Both the position numbers and the translations under genes were made by a program. From CAZUEG01 sp043798775 (GTDB lineage Bacteria; Patescibacteriota; Minisyncoccia; Minisyncoccales; GWA2-46-15): 29,084 nucleotides of DNA. Under the pieces are notes generated by a model. The model was not told the DNA's origin, did not search any database, and saw only the letters and a program-made list of their open reading frames with translations. Each line of letters opens with the position of its first letter. Position 1 is the first letter of the stretch. This document shows, in pieces, positions 21,669 through 28,503 of the stretch. The DNA lies in contig JAZDOL010000030.1 in NCBI GenBank assembly GCA_043798775.1, forward strand, positions 1-29,084, written 5' to 3'.

Positions 21669-21725
21669 GTTTTGGTTTTGGTTGAGGTTGGACCTCAACC
21701 AAGAACAAGCCTCTTCTCTAAGAGG
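21660..21725 (-). promoter_or_regulatory. Alternative helices of the thrS attenuator
   Basis: Four segments in transcript order. Segment 1: CCTCTT (21720-21725), overlapping the last leader codons. Segment 2: AAGAGGCTTGTT (21704-21715). Segment 3: AACAAACCTCTT (21660-21671). Segment 4: the AAGAGG of the terminator. 1:2 is a 6-bp hairpin (21710-21725). 2:3 is an antiterminator pairing 11 of 12 bases, and between its arms lies a perfect 10-bp hairpin with arms TTGGTTGAGG and CCTCAACCAA (21678-21702) that could stack on it. 3:4 is the terminator. A ribosome stalled on Thr codons covers segment 1, favours 2:3 and lets transcription reach thrS. A ribosome at the stop codon covers 1 and 2 and lets 3:4 form. 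Confidence 0.85.
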
Positions 21726-21771
21726 TAGTGGTAGTTGCCGTGGTATTCAATTGGGACAAGATTTCATTCAT
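21718..21771 (-). CDS. Threonine-rich leader peptide of thrS
   Basis: 17 codons encoding MNEILSQLNTTATTTTS, then TAG. Six of the last eight residues before the final Ser are Thr (ACC ACG, then ACT ACC ACT ACC), a composition not expected by chance. The peptide compares directly with the Thr/Ile-rich thr operon leader of E. coli, although the gene controlled here is the synthetase. The ATG lies 9 bases after the proposed -10 box, so the messenger would have almost no 5' leader. A second ATG at 21767 is out of frame. The stop codon falls in the 1:2 hairpin. The product is presumably a regulatory nascent chain with no function after release. Confidence 0.85.
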   Translation of the reverse strand: MNEILSQLNTTATTTTS

Positions 21772-21780
21772 GCTACTTGT

Positions 21781-21809
21781 AAACTATCAAAGGTTATTTG
21801 TCGTGTCAA
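21781..21809 (-). promoter_or_regulatory. Promoter of the thrS operon
   Basis: On the minus strand consensus TTGACA (21804-21809), a 17-base spacer and TAGTTT (21781-21786) preceded by TGA, an extended -10 that would offset the weak hexamer. Predicted start near 21774, just before the leader-peptide ATG. A 9-bp inverted repeat, AAAGGTTAT/ATAACCTTT (21789-21797/21811-21819), brackets the -35 box and could be an operator, or a terminator acting on plus-strand transcripts. Confidence 0.65.
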
Positions 21810-21833
21810 GATAACCTTTTGTTTTCTAATCAT

Positions 21834-21875
21834 CAATTATCAATCATCAATCATCAATCATCAATCATCAATCAT
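21834..21875. repeat. Heptanucleotide tandem repeat (CAATCAT) at the dnaE 3' end
   Basis: Six head-to-tail 7-base units, the first reading CAATTAT. The last unit runs into the dnaE stop codon (21872-21874). It lies about 25 bases upstream of the thrS -35 box. Copy-number change would not alter dnaE beyond its last residue. Confidence 0.85.
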
Positions 21876-24800
21876 ATCTCCATCACTTCCTGAATATCGT
21901 CGCAGATCATCTTCGGCATTCCGTCGCGACTGTCAATTTTTCCGCGAATGAAAACAATTTTATTTTCTTGCCAGGCATCCGGGTTGCGCTCCAGAACGCT
22001 GGGAAAAGCGATCACTTCGATCTTGTCTTTTTCGTCTTCCACTTTTACGAATAACATCGGCTTGCCGCTCTTGGTGATGATTTTTTTAACTGAACAGATG
22101 ATTCCGCCGATTTTAACAATCTGGCCGGTCAATTCCTGGGTAATGCGGCAGATGGGTGTCGTTCCGCGCTCCAGTATCTTTTTAAAGCTTTCAAGGGGGT
22201 GGCTCGACACATAAAGGCCTAAAAGCTCCTTTTCCCATGTGAGTTTATCTGTTTTTGTTGCTGGAGGAGCGCTGGGAAGCGATAATCCCGACGATTTGAA
22301 TCCGGTGTTGTCAAATAACCCACGTTGCTTGTTACTCTTATCTTTTTTATCTCTATTATATTCAAGAATTTTTTCGATATTCTGCAATAAATGGTTGCGT
22401 TCTTCCAGGGTGTCAAAAACCCCGGCTTTTATCATACTTTCCAATGATTTCTTGTTTAGATCTTTAGAAATAATTCTATCTAAAAAGTTTTCAATTGATG
22501 AATACGGACCATTGGCCTTTCTTTCTTCAACAATGATTTGCACGATCCCATCGCCAACGTTCTTAATTGCCGATAATCCGAAACGAATCTTATGTTCATC
22601 GGGAACGACGCTGAAAAAGCGAAAACTTTCGTTGATATCCGGAGCTAAAACATCAATACCCATTTTTTTACATTCGCCGATTAAGGTACTGATCCGTTCC
22701 ATATCGTGCTTTTCCGAAGTTAATAACGCCGCCATAAATTCTACCGGATAATGGCATCTTAAATATGCTGTTTGGTAGGCAATCAAAGCGTAGGCGGCGC
22801 TATGACTTTTATTAAATCCATAACGGGCAAACGGCAGAATCCATTCCCAAATCGTTTCCGCTGTCTTTTTGGTGATCCCGTTTTTAATCATTCCTTGGAT
22901 CATTTTTTCCTGTTGGGACTCCAAAAGAGACTTGATTTTCTTGCCAACAGCTTTTCTTAAGACATCAGCTTCGCCTAGCGTAAAGCCAGCTAATTCTCTG
23001 GCGATAAGCATTAATTGCTCCTGATAAACACAAATCCCATATGTCGATTTAAGAATTGGCTCCAGTTTGGGGTGAAGATAGGTAATTTCTCTTCGTTTGT
23101 GTTTACCATTAATGAAATCGGGAATGAACTGCATCGGCCCCGGACGGTATAGGGCAACCATCGCGACAATATCTTCAAATTCTGTTGGCTTTAGTTGCTT
23201 TAAGTATCTTTGCATTCCCGACGATTCTAATTGAAAAACGCCAATCGTATCCGCTTTCTGAAGCACATCGTAGGTCTCTTTGTCGTCAAGGCGAATATTC
23301 TCCAGGTCAACGGAAATATTTTGTACCTTATAAATTCTTTTTAAAGTATCCTCGATGATCGTTAAGTTTTTAAGCCCCAAAAAGTCCATCTTTAGTAGTC
23401 CCATGTCTTCAATCGCATGCATTTCGTATTGGGTAACAATACTTAAGTCGTCTTGGGTGGGGTGTTGTAGGGGAATCAGTTCTTCTAATGGGTCGGCGGA
23501 AATCACCACCCCGCAGGCGTGAGTCGAAGCATGGCGGGCAACCCCCTCAAGTTTCTTGGCAAAATCAATCAGTTTTTGCGCCTGCGGGTCGCTGTCGTAT
23601 AGTTCCTTGAATTCTGCCACTTTTTCCATTGTTTCGCTTAAATCCATTTGAAAAGGGATCATTTTTGCGATTTTGTCGCAATAACTATAACTATAAAGAA
23701 GGGCCCGGCCAACATCTCTGATAACCGCTCTTGCCGCCATTGTTCCAAAAGTAATGATTTGCGCCACGTGGTCTCTGCCGTATTTTTCGCAAACATAATT
23801 TATTACTTCGTCGCGGCGTCGATCGGCAAAATCCATATCGATATCCGGCAAACCGCCGGCCCTTTCTGGGTTTAAAAACCGTTCGAATAAAAGATTATGT
23901 TGTAAGGGATTGATGTTAGTAATTCCTAAAACATAAGCCAGTAGCGATCCGCCAACCGATCCGCGCCCGGGGCCGACAACGATTTTCTGTTGTTTTGCCC
24001 AATTCACAAAATCCTGAACAATTAAGAAATAGGGAATAAAATCCATCTGTTTAACCACGCCGATTTCGTATTCCAAACGATCTTTGATTTGCTGGGTTAT
24101 TTCGGCGGGGAATCTTTTTAATAGACCAGCATCTACTAATTCCATTAAATACGATTCGGGGGTCTTTCCTTCGGGAACGGGGAAAGCTGGCATTTTAATT
24201 TTCCCTAACTCAAAATCAAAATTACACAAAGCGTCAATTTTTTGGGTATTAGAGATCGCCTCCGGATAATCTTTAAAATCACTCGCCATTTCTTCGGGAC
24301 TCTTCATCGAAAAATCATCTCCCTTCATTGTCAGCCGTTCCGGGTCGTTGGGATCGGCGCCGGTATTAATCAACATTAAAATATCTTGCGCCTCGTTGTC
24401 GTCTTTGTTGAGATAATGCATATCGCAAGTGGCAACAAGAGGAACACCAATCTTTTTTGCCAGCTTGATAATTTTTTCGTTAACAATTGCCTGCTCTTTA
24501 ATATTTTTGTGGTTTTGAAGTTCCAAGTAAAAACCATCGTCGCCAAATATTTTTTTATATTTTAGCGCGGTTTTCTCTGCTTCGTCGTCATTGCCGGCCA
24601 TTAGTAAGCGAGGAATTTTGCCCTGCAAGCAAGCGGACATCGCGATTAATCCCTCGCTGTGTTTTTCCAGGAGCGCTTCGTCGATTCTTGGTTTATAATA
24701 AAAACCCTCCAAATGGGCTTTGGTAATTAATTTAACAAGGTTTTGGTATCCCACCTGATTTTTTACCAGAAGAATAATGTGATATCGGTGATTATCAACT

Positions 24801-25045
24801 CCCGGCTGGCGTCCATGCATATCGCCCGTGGCAAGATATAGTTCGGCGCCGATAATCGGTTTGATTCCTTTTTCTTTTGCCTTTTTATAAAACTCGATCG
24901 CTCCATATAAGACCCCATGATCGGTAATTGCCAAAGAATCCATTTTTAGTTCTTTGGCGCGGCTTACCAAGCCGTCAATTTTTGCCAGCCCATCAAGAAG
25001 CGAGTAATGGCTATGAACATGAAGATGGGTGAATTTGCTATCCAT
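21872..25045 (-). CDS. dnaE: DNA polymerase III alpha subunit
   Basis: 1057 residues from the ATG at 25045; a frame extension to 25099 exists, but MDSKFTHLHVHSHYSLLDG is the normal DnaE start. PHP domain with HVHSHYSLLDG, ITDHGVLYG and TCDMHYL; the metal-binding His/Asp look largely intact, so this PHP domain may be active as a metal-dependent nuclease. Palm domain with GPGRGSVGGSLLAYVLG and catalytic Asp in PDIDMDFADRRR. Finger region with YEMHAIEDMGLLKMDFLGLKNL. Helix-hairpin-helix region. C-terminal OB fold (about 960-1057) ending soon after RGKIDSRDGMPKMICDDI. The extra C-terminal tau-binding domain of E. coli DnaE appears absent. Preceded by its own promoter at 25125-25153. Confidence 0.97.
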   Translation of the reverse strand: MDSKFTHLHVHSHYSLLDGLAKIDGLVSRAKELKMDSLAITDHGVLYGAIEFYKKAKEKGIKPIIGAELYLATGDMHGRQPGVDNHRYHIILLVKNQVGYQNLVKLITKAHLEGFYYKPRIDEALLEKHSEGLIAMSACLQGKIPRLLMAGNDDEAEKTALKYKKIFGDDGFYLELQNHKNIKEQAIVNEKIIKLAKKIGVPLVATCDMHYLNKDDNEAQDILMLINTGADPNDPERLTMKGDDFSMKSPEEMASDFKDYPEAISNTQKIDALCNFDFELGKIKMPAFPVPEGKTPESYLMELVDAGLLKRFPAEITQQIKDRLEYEIGVVKQMDFIPYFLIVQDFVNWAKQQKIVVGPGRGSVGGSLLAYVLGITNINPLQHNLLFERFLNPERAGGLPDIDMDFADRRRDEVINYVCEKYGRDHVAQIITFGTMAARAVIRDVGRALLYSYSYCDKIAKMIPFQMDLSETMEKVAEFKELYDSDPQAQKLIDFAKKLEGVARHASTHACGVVISADPLEELIPLQHPTQDDLSIVTQYEMHAIEDMGLLKMDFLGLKNLTIIEDTLKRIYKVQNISVDLENIRLDDKETYDVLQKADTIGVFQLESSGMQRYLKQLKPTEFEDIVAMVALYRPGPMQFIPDFINGKHKRREITYLHPKLEPILKSTYGICVYQEQLMLIARELAGFTLGEADVLRKAVGKKIKSLLESQQEKMIQGMIKNGITKKTAETIWEWILPFARYGFNKSHSAAYALIAYQTAYLRCHYPVEFMAALLTSEKHDMERISTLIGECKKMGIDVLAPDINESFRFFSVVPDEHKIRFGLSAIKNVGDGIVQIIVEERKANGPYSSIENFLDRIISKDLNKKSLESMIKAGVFDTLEERNHLLQNIEKILEYNRDKKDKSNKQRGLFDNTGFKSSGLSLPSAPPATKTDKLTWEKELLGLYVSSHPLESFKKILERGTTPICRITQELTGQIVKIGGIICSVKKIITKSGKPMLFVKVEDEKDKIEVIAFPSVLERNPDAWQENKIVFIRGKIDSRDGMPKMICDDIQEVMEI

Positions 25046-25124
25046 GGGAATTGAAGAAAGATTACTGAAAAAATAATCCAACGCGCCACCAAAACACAAA
25101 CCATCTCGCGCGAAACATTAACCC

Positions 25125-25153
25125 ATTTTACTTGCGCTATTGTAACAAGTCAA
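25125..25153 (-). promoter_or_regulatory. Promoter of dnaE
   Basis: On the minus strand TTGACT (25148-25153), a 17-base spacer and TAAAAT (25125-25130). Predicted start near 25118, a leader of about 73 bases. Confidence 0.65.
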
Positions 25154-25178
25154 ATCCAGCCGAAATATCCACCGCAAT

Positions 25179-25370
25179 AGTTCTCAGTTTTCAGTTTTTC
25201 CGCCCAAGGCGGATCCGCCACAGGCGGACAATGAGTTCTCATCCTTCGATTAATCACTCAGGATGATACTGAGCAGTGTCGAAGTATCAATGAATCAGTT
25301 TTCAAACAATTTTAATTAGTTTGTGTTATTGAGAACTGTTCCGCCAGCCGGCGGATGAGAACTGAAAACT
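25179..25370. mobile_element. MITE-like repeat element, copy 1
   Basis: A roughly 190-base non-coding block. The left part (25179-25242) is about 90% identical by eye to 26591-26653. It contains GGCGGATCCGCC and the core AGTTCTCATCC (25234-25244), which pairs perfectly over 11 bases with GGATGAGAACT (25353-25363). Outer words AGTTTTCAG and CTGAAAACT also pair. Inside lies a second hairpin, CTTCGA/TCGAAG with CTCAG/CTGAG (25244-25284). No transposase gene is present, so if mobile it would depend on an enzyme elsewhere. It abuts the rnhB promoter. Confidence 0.55.
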
Positions 25371-25376
25371 AAAGAG

Positions 25377-25385
25377 TGTTATAAT
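25377..25385 (+). promoter_or_regulatory. Extended -10 promoter of rnhB, leaderless spacing
   Basis: TGT immediately before a perfect TATAAT (25380-25385), then 6 bases to the ATG at 25392. Transcription would start at the A of the start codon. No -35 match, as is common with extended -10 promoters. Confidence 0.75.
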
Positions 25386-25391
25386 CCAACT

Positions 25392-26138
25392 ATGCAAAAT
25401 AATAAAGTTAAACCTACTATTAAAGAAGAGCGTCGTCTGTGGCAACGGGGTTTTTGTTTTGTTTGTGGAATTGATGAAGCCGGGAGGGGACCGCTGGCCG
25501 GGCCGGTAACCGCAGCGGCAGTGGTGATAAATTCGAAATTCGAATATCGAAATCCGAAACAATATCAAAAATCAAAAAAATTTAAACAACAAAAACTAAA
25601 AACATCTATAACCGATTTTTCTGATGTAAAAAAGTTTTTATCATCGTTGGGAGTGGATGATTCCAAAAAGTTGACGGAAAAGCAAAGGGAAGTTGTTTAT
25701 GAAAGATTAACAAAATCAAAGCTGATTAATTTTGGTGTTGGTATTGTTTCAGAACGTGTAATCGATAAAATCAATATTAAAAATGCCGCGGAAAAGGCAA
25801 TGTATTTAGCGGTTAAAAAATTTAAGCGCCAGCCAGATTTTTTATTAATTGACGGAAATGATTTAAAAAATACAGAATTATTAAAATTTAATCATAAGTT
25901 GATAATTAAAGGCGACGAAAAAGTATTTTCGATTGCCGCGGCTTCAGTTATTGCTAAAGTAACCAGAGATCGGTTAATGGTAAAATATGATAGAAGATTT
26001 CCCGGCTACGGTTTTAGGGTTCATAAAGGATATCCGTCAAAGTTCCACCTCACCCGTCTTAAAAAGCTTGGTCCCTCAAAAATCCATCGCCGTTCGTTTG
26101 GTCCAGTAAGGGAAATAATCGGCAAGCGTCTTGATTAA
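25392..26138 (+). CDS. rnhB: Ribonuclease HII with a low-complexity insertion
   Basis: 248 residues. It removes RNA from RNA-DNA hybrids and single ribonucleotides from DNA. Catalytic motifs: GIDEAGRGPLAGPV (residues about 26-39, the Asp-Glu pair), DDSKKLTEKQRE, LLIDGN, and VFSIAAASVIAKVTRDR with a catalytic Asp, ending in the basic HKGYPSKFH and RRSFGPV. Between the first strand (AAAVVI) and LGVDDSKKL about 35-40 residues of Lys/Gln-rich sequence replace the usual short loop. The DNA for this stretch (about 25530-25600) is the same type of AT-rich repeat seen in spacers, suggesting a repeat inserted in frame. The likely leaderless start has TATAAT 6 bases before it. Confidence 0.93.
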   Translation: MQNNKVKPTIKEERRLWQRGFCFVCGIDEAGRGPLAGPVTAAAVVINSKFEYRNPKQYQKSKKFKQQKLKTSITDFSDVKKFLSSLGVDDSKKLTEKQREVVYERLTKSKLINFGVGIVSERVIDKINIKNAAEKAMYLAVKKFKRQPDFLLIDGNDLKNTELLKFNHKLIIKGDEKVFSIAAASVIAKVTRDRLMVKYDRRFPGYGFRVHKGYPSKFHLTRLKKLGPSKIHRRSFGPVREIIGKRLD

Positions 26139-26190
26139 AACTATTTTCCGTGTTATTTTTATCCCGTTAACGTCGTTTTGATTTTATTTT

Positions 26191-26318
26191 GTCATTTGTT
26201 ATTTGTCCCACTGAGCGGGATTCCGTCTCTGGCGGATAATTCGAAATCATAGTTTTTTTGTCATTTGTTATTTGTCCGCCTATGGCGGATCCGCCTCTGG
26301 CGGATAATTTGAATAATT
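26191..26318. repeat. Imperfect tandem duplication upstream of rpmF
   Basis: Two units (26191-26259 and 26260-26318) both begin GTCATTTGTTATTTGTCC and both contain CTCTGGCGGATAATT followed by YGAA. Each holds a different small palindrome near its start (CCACTGAGCGGG versus CCGCCTATGGCGG), so the variable part is the palindrome. I see no gene between rnhB and rpmF. Confidence 0.65.
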
Positions 26319-26320
26319 GT

Positions 26321-26587
26321 ATGGGTGTTCCAAAAAAACGAATTACCAGTTCTACGCAGGCGCAAAGGCGAAAACACTTGCGGCTTAAACCAATTAACCT
26401 GATTGCTTGTCCAAAATGCAGTCAACAAATAATGCCTCATCAGATATGCCGGTTTTGCGGTTTCTATAAAGGAAAAGAGGTTATCAATGTCTTGGCAAAA
26501 TTAGACAAAAAAGAACGCAAGGCGCGGGAAAAGGACATTAAAGAAACCGAAAAAGAAGCGCAAGCGCCAAAAGAACCGGAAGCATAA
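26321..26587 (+). CDS. rpmF: 50S ribosomal protein L32 (bL32)
   Basis: 88 residues from the ATG at 26321; an upstream in-frame ATG would translate repeat sequence. N-terminal MGVPKKRITSSTQAQRRK matches the family start (VPKRRTS). A zinc ribbon follows: CPKC (about 28-31) and CRFCG (about 41-45). After the usual end at about residue 55 there is a Lys/Glu-rich tail (KKERKAREKDIKETEKEAQ) typical of CPR ribosomal proteins. Zn-binding form of bL32. Confidence 0.92.
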   Translation: MGVPKKRITSSTQAQRRKHLRLKPINLIACPKCSQQIMPHQICRFCGFYKGKEVINVLAKLDKKERKAREKDIKETEKEAQAPKEPEA

Positions 26588-26590
26588 TCC

Positions 26591-26740
26591 AGTTCTCATT
26601 TTTCAGTTTTTTCTCCCAAGGCGGATCCGCCACAGGCGGACAATAAGTTCTCAATTTACTAAACCAACAAGATTGTTTTAAAGTTGATTAATAAGAGCTT
26701 ATTGAGAATTGATCTGCCAGTCGGTGGACCGAGAACTTTT
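26591..26740. mobile_element. MITE-like repeat element, copy 2
   Basis: The left part (26591-26653) is nearly identical to 25179-25242, including GGCGGATCCGCC and AAGTTCTCA. The right part (26703-26740) is a decayed version of the other copy's GAGAACT...GGCGG...GAGAACT end. It is shorter and more degenerate than copy 1. The two copies flank rnhB-rpmF. Confidence 0.5.
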
Positions 26741-26764
26741 TAGAATTATTATTGTGTTTGAGAA

Positions 26765-26793
26765 TTGAAAATTATAAATTAGAATATTATAGT
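26765..26793 (+). promoter_or_regulatory. Promoter of nusB-rnc
   Basis: TTGAAA (26765-26770), a 17-base spacer and TATAGT (26788-26793). The leader of about 43 bases is composed of ATTGAAAATT words. Confidence 0.65.
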
Positions 26794-26842
26794 ACCTTGG
26801 TTGTTTGAAAATTGAAAATTGGTAATTGAAAATTTTTTAGGT

Positions 26843-27352
26843 ATGTCCTCCCGTCATTTAGCTCGCTCTATCGTCGTTCAGAGTTTGTATCAATGGGATT
26901 TTTTTAATAAAGACAAAGAAGTACTTGGGCGAGCAATAAAAGAGAATATTGAAAACTTCTCTCCGGACGTAAAAGATATCAAATTTATAAACCGAATGAT
27001 ACAAGAAATTGTTATCCATCAAGAAGAAATTGATGAGCAGATTGTTAAGGTGGCGCCGGAATGGCCGACTGACCAAATTCCGATCATCGACCGGAATATT
27101 TTAAGAATCGGACTCTATGAATTATTATACGGTGACAAAAAGGCCGTACCCCCAAAGGTGGCAATTGACGAAGCGATTGAATTGGCGAAAAGTTTTGGTG
27201 GAGAAAACTCCGGCAAATTCATTAACGGGGTCTTAGGAACAATATATAAAGAATGTAGCAAGCTCGCCGAGCGAGTCGAGCTCGCTGAGCGAGCTGATAA
27301 TAAATATCACAATGCTGGAATCACAAAACAGAAAAAAAGAAATCGATTTTAG
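26843..27352 (+). CDS. nusB: Transcription antitermination factor NusB with palindrome-encoded C-terminal extension
   Basis: 169 residues from the ATG at 26843 (MSSRHLARSIVVQSLYQWDF, the family start). The upstream in-frame start lies in repeat sequence. All-helical NusB core to about residue 138: PIIDRNILRIGLYELLY, then PPKVAIDEAIELAKSFGGENSGKFINGVLGTIY. NusB binds boxA RNA with S10. Beyond the core, KLAERVELAERA is encoded by two tandem palindromic units (27262-27294) of the family seen at 10599 and 28703. This carries the frame on to NKYHNAGITKQKKRNRF and into rnc, which it overlaps by 41 bases. The extension is therefore probably a by-product of repeat insertion, although it may now assist coupling. 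Confidence 0.93.
   Translation: MSSRHLARSIVVQSLYQWDFFNKDKEVLGRAIKENIENFSPDVKDIKFINRMIQEIVIHQEEIDEQIVKVAPEWPTDQIPIIDRNILRIGLYELLYGDKKAVPPKVAIDEAIELAKSFGGENSGKFINGVLGTIYKECSKLAERVELAERADNKYHNAGITKQKKRNRF
27262..27294. repeat. Two palindromic repeat units inside the nusB 3' end
   Basis: GCTCGC-CGA-GCGAGT (27262-27276, outer G-T pair) and GCTCGC-TGA-GCGAGC (27280-27294), spaced 18 bases apart and read in frame as LAERVE and LAERAD. The same stem occurs at 10603-10619 with loop TTA. Confidence 0.75.
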
Positions 27353-28028
27353 TAAAATAGAAGAAAAACTTGACCTGTCGTTTAAAAACAAAGACCTGCT
27401 CGTTCAGGCCTTTTGCCATCGGTCGTACCTTAACGAGAATCCTGGGTTTTGCGTGGAACACAACGAACGGTTGGAGTTCCTGGGAGATGCTGTTTTGGAA
27501 CTGGCGGTTACGGAAAAATTATATGAAATGTTTCCCGATCGTCCCGAGGGGCAATTAACAAATTTACGCGCTTCTTTAGTAAATGCCAGGATGCTATCAA
27601 CAGTTGCCGGTGATTTGGGTTATAATGAATTTCTTCTTTTGTCCCGCGGGGAAACCAAAGAGATCGGGAAAGCTCGGCATTATATTTTGGCTAATGCTTT
27701 TGAGGCGGTGATGGGAGCGATATATTTAGATTGCGGATATTCTCCGGCCGTAAAATTGGTTAATAAGTATCTGATGCCTCATCTGGAAATGATTATAAAA
27801 ACCGGATCTTATAAAGACGCCAAATCGCTTTTTCAGGAGAAAGCGCAAGAGGAGGGAGGGGTTACGCCGATATATAAGGTGTTAGACGAATCTGGTCCGG
27901 ATCACGACAAGCGGTTTGTGATCGGTGTTTTTTTGGGCGACGAGTGTGTTGCCCAGGGCGAGGGTTCGTCAAAACAGGAAGGGGAAACCGACGCCGCCAA
28001 GAATGCCTTAAGCGTCAAACATTGGTAG
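27312..28028 (+). CDS. rnc: Ribonuclease III
   Basis: 238 residues. RNase III domain with the signature HNERLEFLGDAVLELAV (residues about 52-68), carrying the catalytic Glu and Asp, and a second acidic cluster in NAFEAVMGAIYLDCGY (about 136-151). A double-stranded RNA-binding domain follows from about 165 (DAKSLFQEKAQEEGGVTPIYKV, then FVIGVFLGDECVAQGEGSSKQEGETDAAKNAL). It processes rRNA and other duplex RNA. The start lies inside nusB, so the two are coupled. Confidence 0.97.
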   Translation: MLESQNRKKEIDFSKIEEKLDLSFKNKDLLVQAFCHRSYLNENPGFCVEHNERLEFLGDAVLELAVTEKLYEMFPDRPEGQLTNLRASLVNARMLSTVAGDLGYNEFLLLSRGETKEIGKARHYILANAFEAVMGAIYLDCGYSPAVKLVNKYLMPHLEMIIKTGSYKDAKSLFQEKAQEEGGVTPIYKVLDESGPDHDKRFVIGVFLGDECVAQGEGSSKQEGETDAAKNALSVKHW

Positions 28029-28033
28029 AGATA

Positions 28034-28062
28034 TTGAGATTTACAGTTATTAGTGGTATACA
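28034..28062 (+). promoter_or_regulatory. Promoter of rpsP
   Basis: TTGAGA (28034-28039), a 17-base spacer and TATACA (28057-28062, extended to TATACAAT). Leader of about 33 bases. Confidence 0.6.
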
Positions 28063-28101
28063 ATTAACTATTAACTAATATTATCATCCAAAAACGAAAA
28101 C

Positions 28102-28503
28102 ATGTTGACTATCAGATTATATCGTACAGGAAAAAAGGGACAGCCATTTTTCAAAATTGTTGTTACCGATAAAAGAAGTGCCGCCCATCGGGGTCGTTTT
28201 GTCGAAGAGGTCGGCGTTTTTAATCCGATAAAAAAAGACAAAGCGTTTAAAGCGGAACGGATTAAGTATTGGTTGAAAATGGGAGCGAAGCCGTCGGCAA
28301 CGGTTTATAATTTACTTGTGACGGAAAAAATTCTCGAAGGAAAGAAAATTGCCAAGCATGCCAAATCGAAAAAGAAAGAAGAAGCTAAGCCCGTGTCTGT
28401 AGCCCCCAAAGAAGCGCCTGCGGTTAAAATGGCACCCGAGGTAAAAGTTGAACCGGCTAAAGAAGCGCCTGTAGCGGAGGTGACACCAGAAGAATCAAAA
28501 TAA
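28102..28503 (+). CDS. rpsP: 30S ribosomal protein S16 (bS16)
   Basis: 133 residues. The bS16 core is residues 1-85 (MLTIRLYRTGKKGQPFFKIV, RRGRFVEEVGVFNP-like region, WLKMGAKPSATVYNLL). It is followed by a Lys-rich then Ala/Pro/Glu/Val-rich tail made of repeats such as KEAPA, VKVEPAKEAPVAEV and TPEESK. Such tails are usual in CPR ribosomal proteins. After the stop the same repeat style continues in another frame to 28669, indicating a once longer tail. The terminator is at 28691. Confidence 0.95.
   Translation: MLTIRLYRTGKKGQPFFKIVVTDKRSAAHRGRFVEEVGVFNPIKKDKAFKAERIKYWLKMGAKPSATVYNLLVTEKILEGKKIAKHAKSKKKEEAKPVSVAPKEAPAVKMAPEVKVEPAKEAPVAEVTPEESK

Noticed and set aside
21531..21771. T-box riboswitch upstream of thrS
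   Set aside because: I saw no T-box bulge sequence (TGGNACC/GGTGG type) or stem I specifier structure, whereas the Thr-rich ORF and alternative helices fit peptide-based attenuation.
21834..21875. CRISPR-like array
   Set aside because: The units are 7 bases, contiguous and without spacers; it is a simple tandem repeat. No CRISPR array was seen anywhere in the window.
25046..25099. Longer N-terminus for DnaE (start at 25099)
   Set aside because: The extra 18 residues (MCFGGALDYFF...) are absent from typical DnaE, which begins at MDSKFTHLHVHSHYSLL.
26258..26320. Longer N-terminus for L32
   Set aside because: It would translate the tandem repeat; MGVPKKR at 26321 is the family start.
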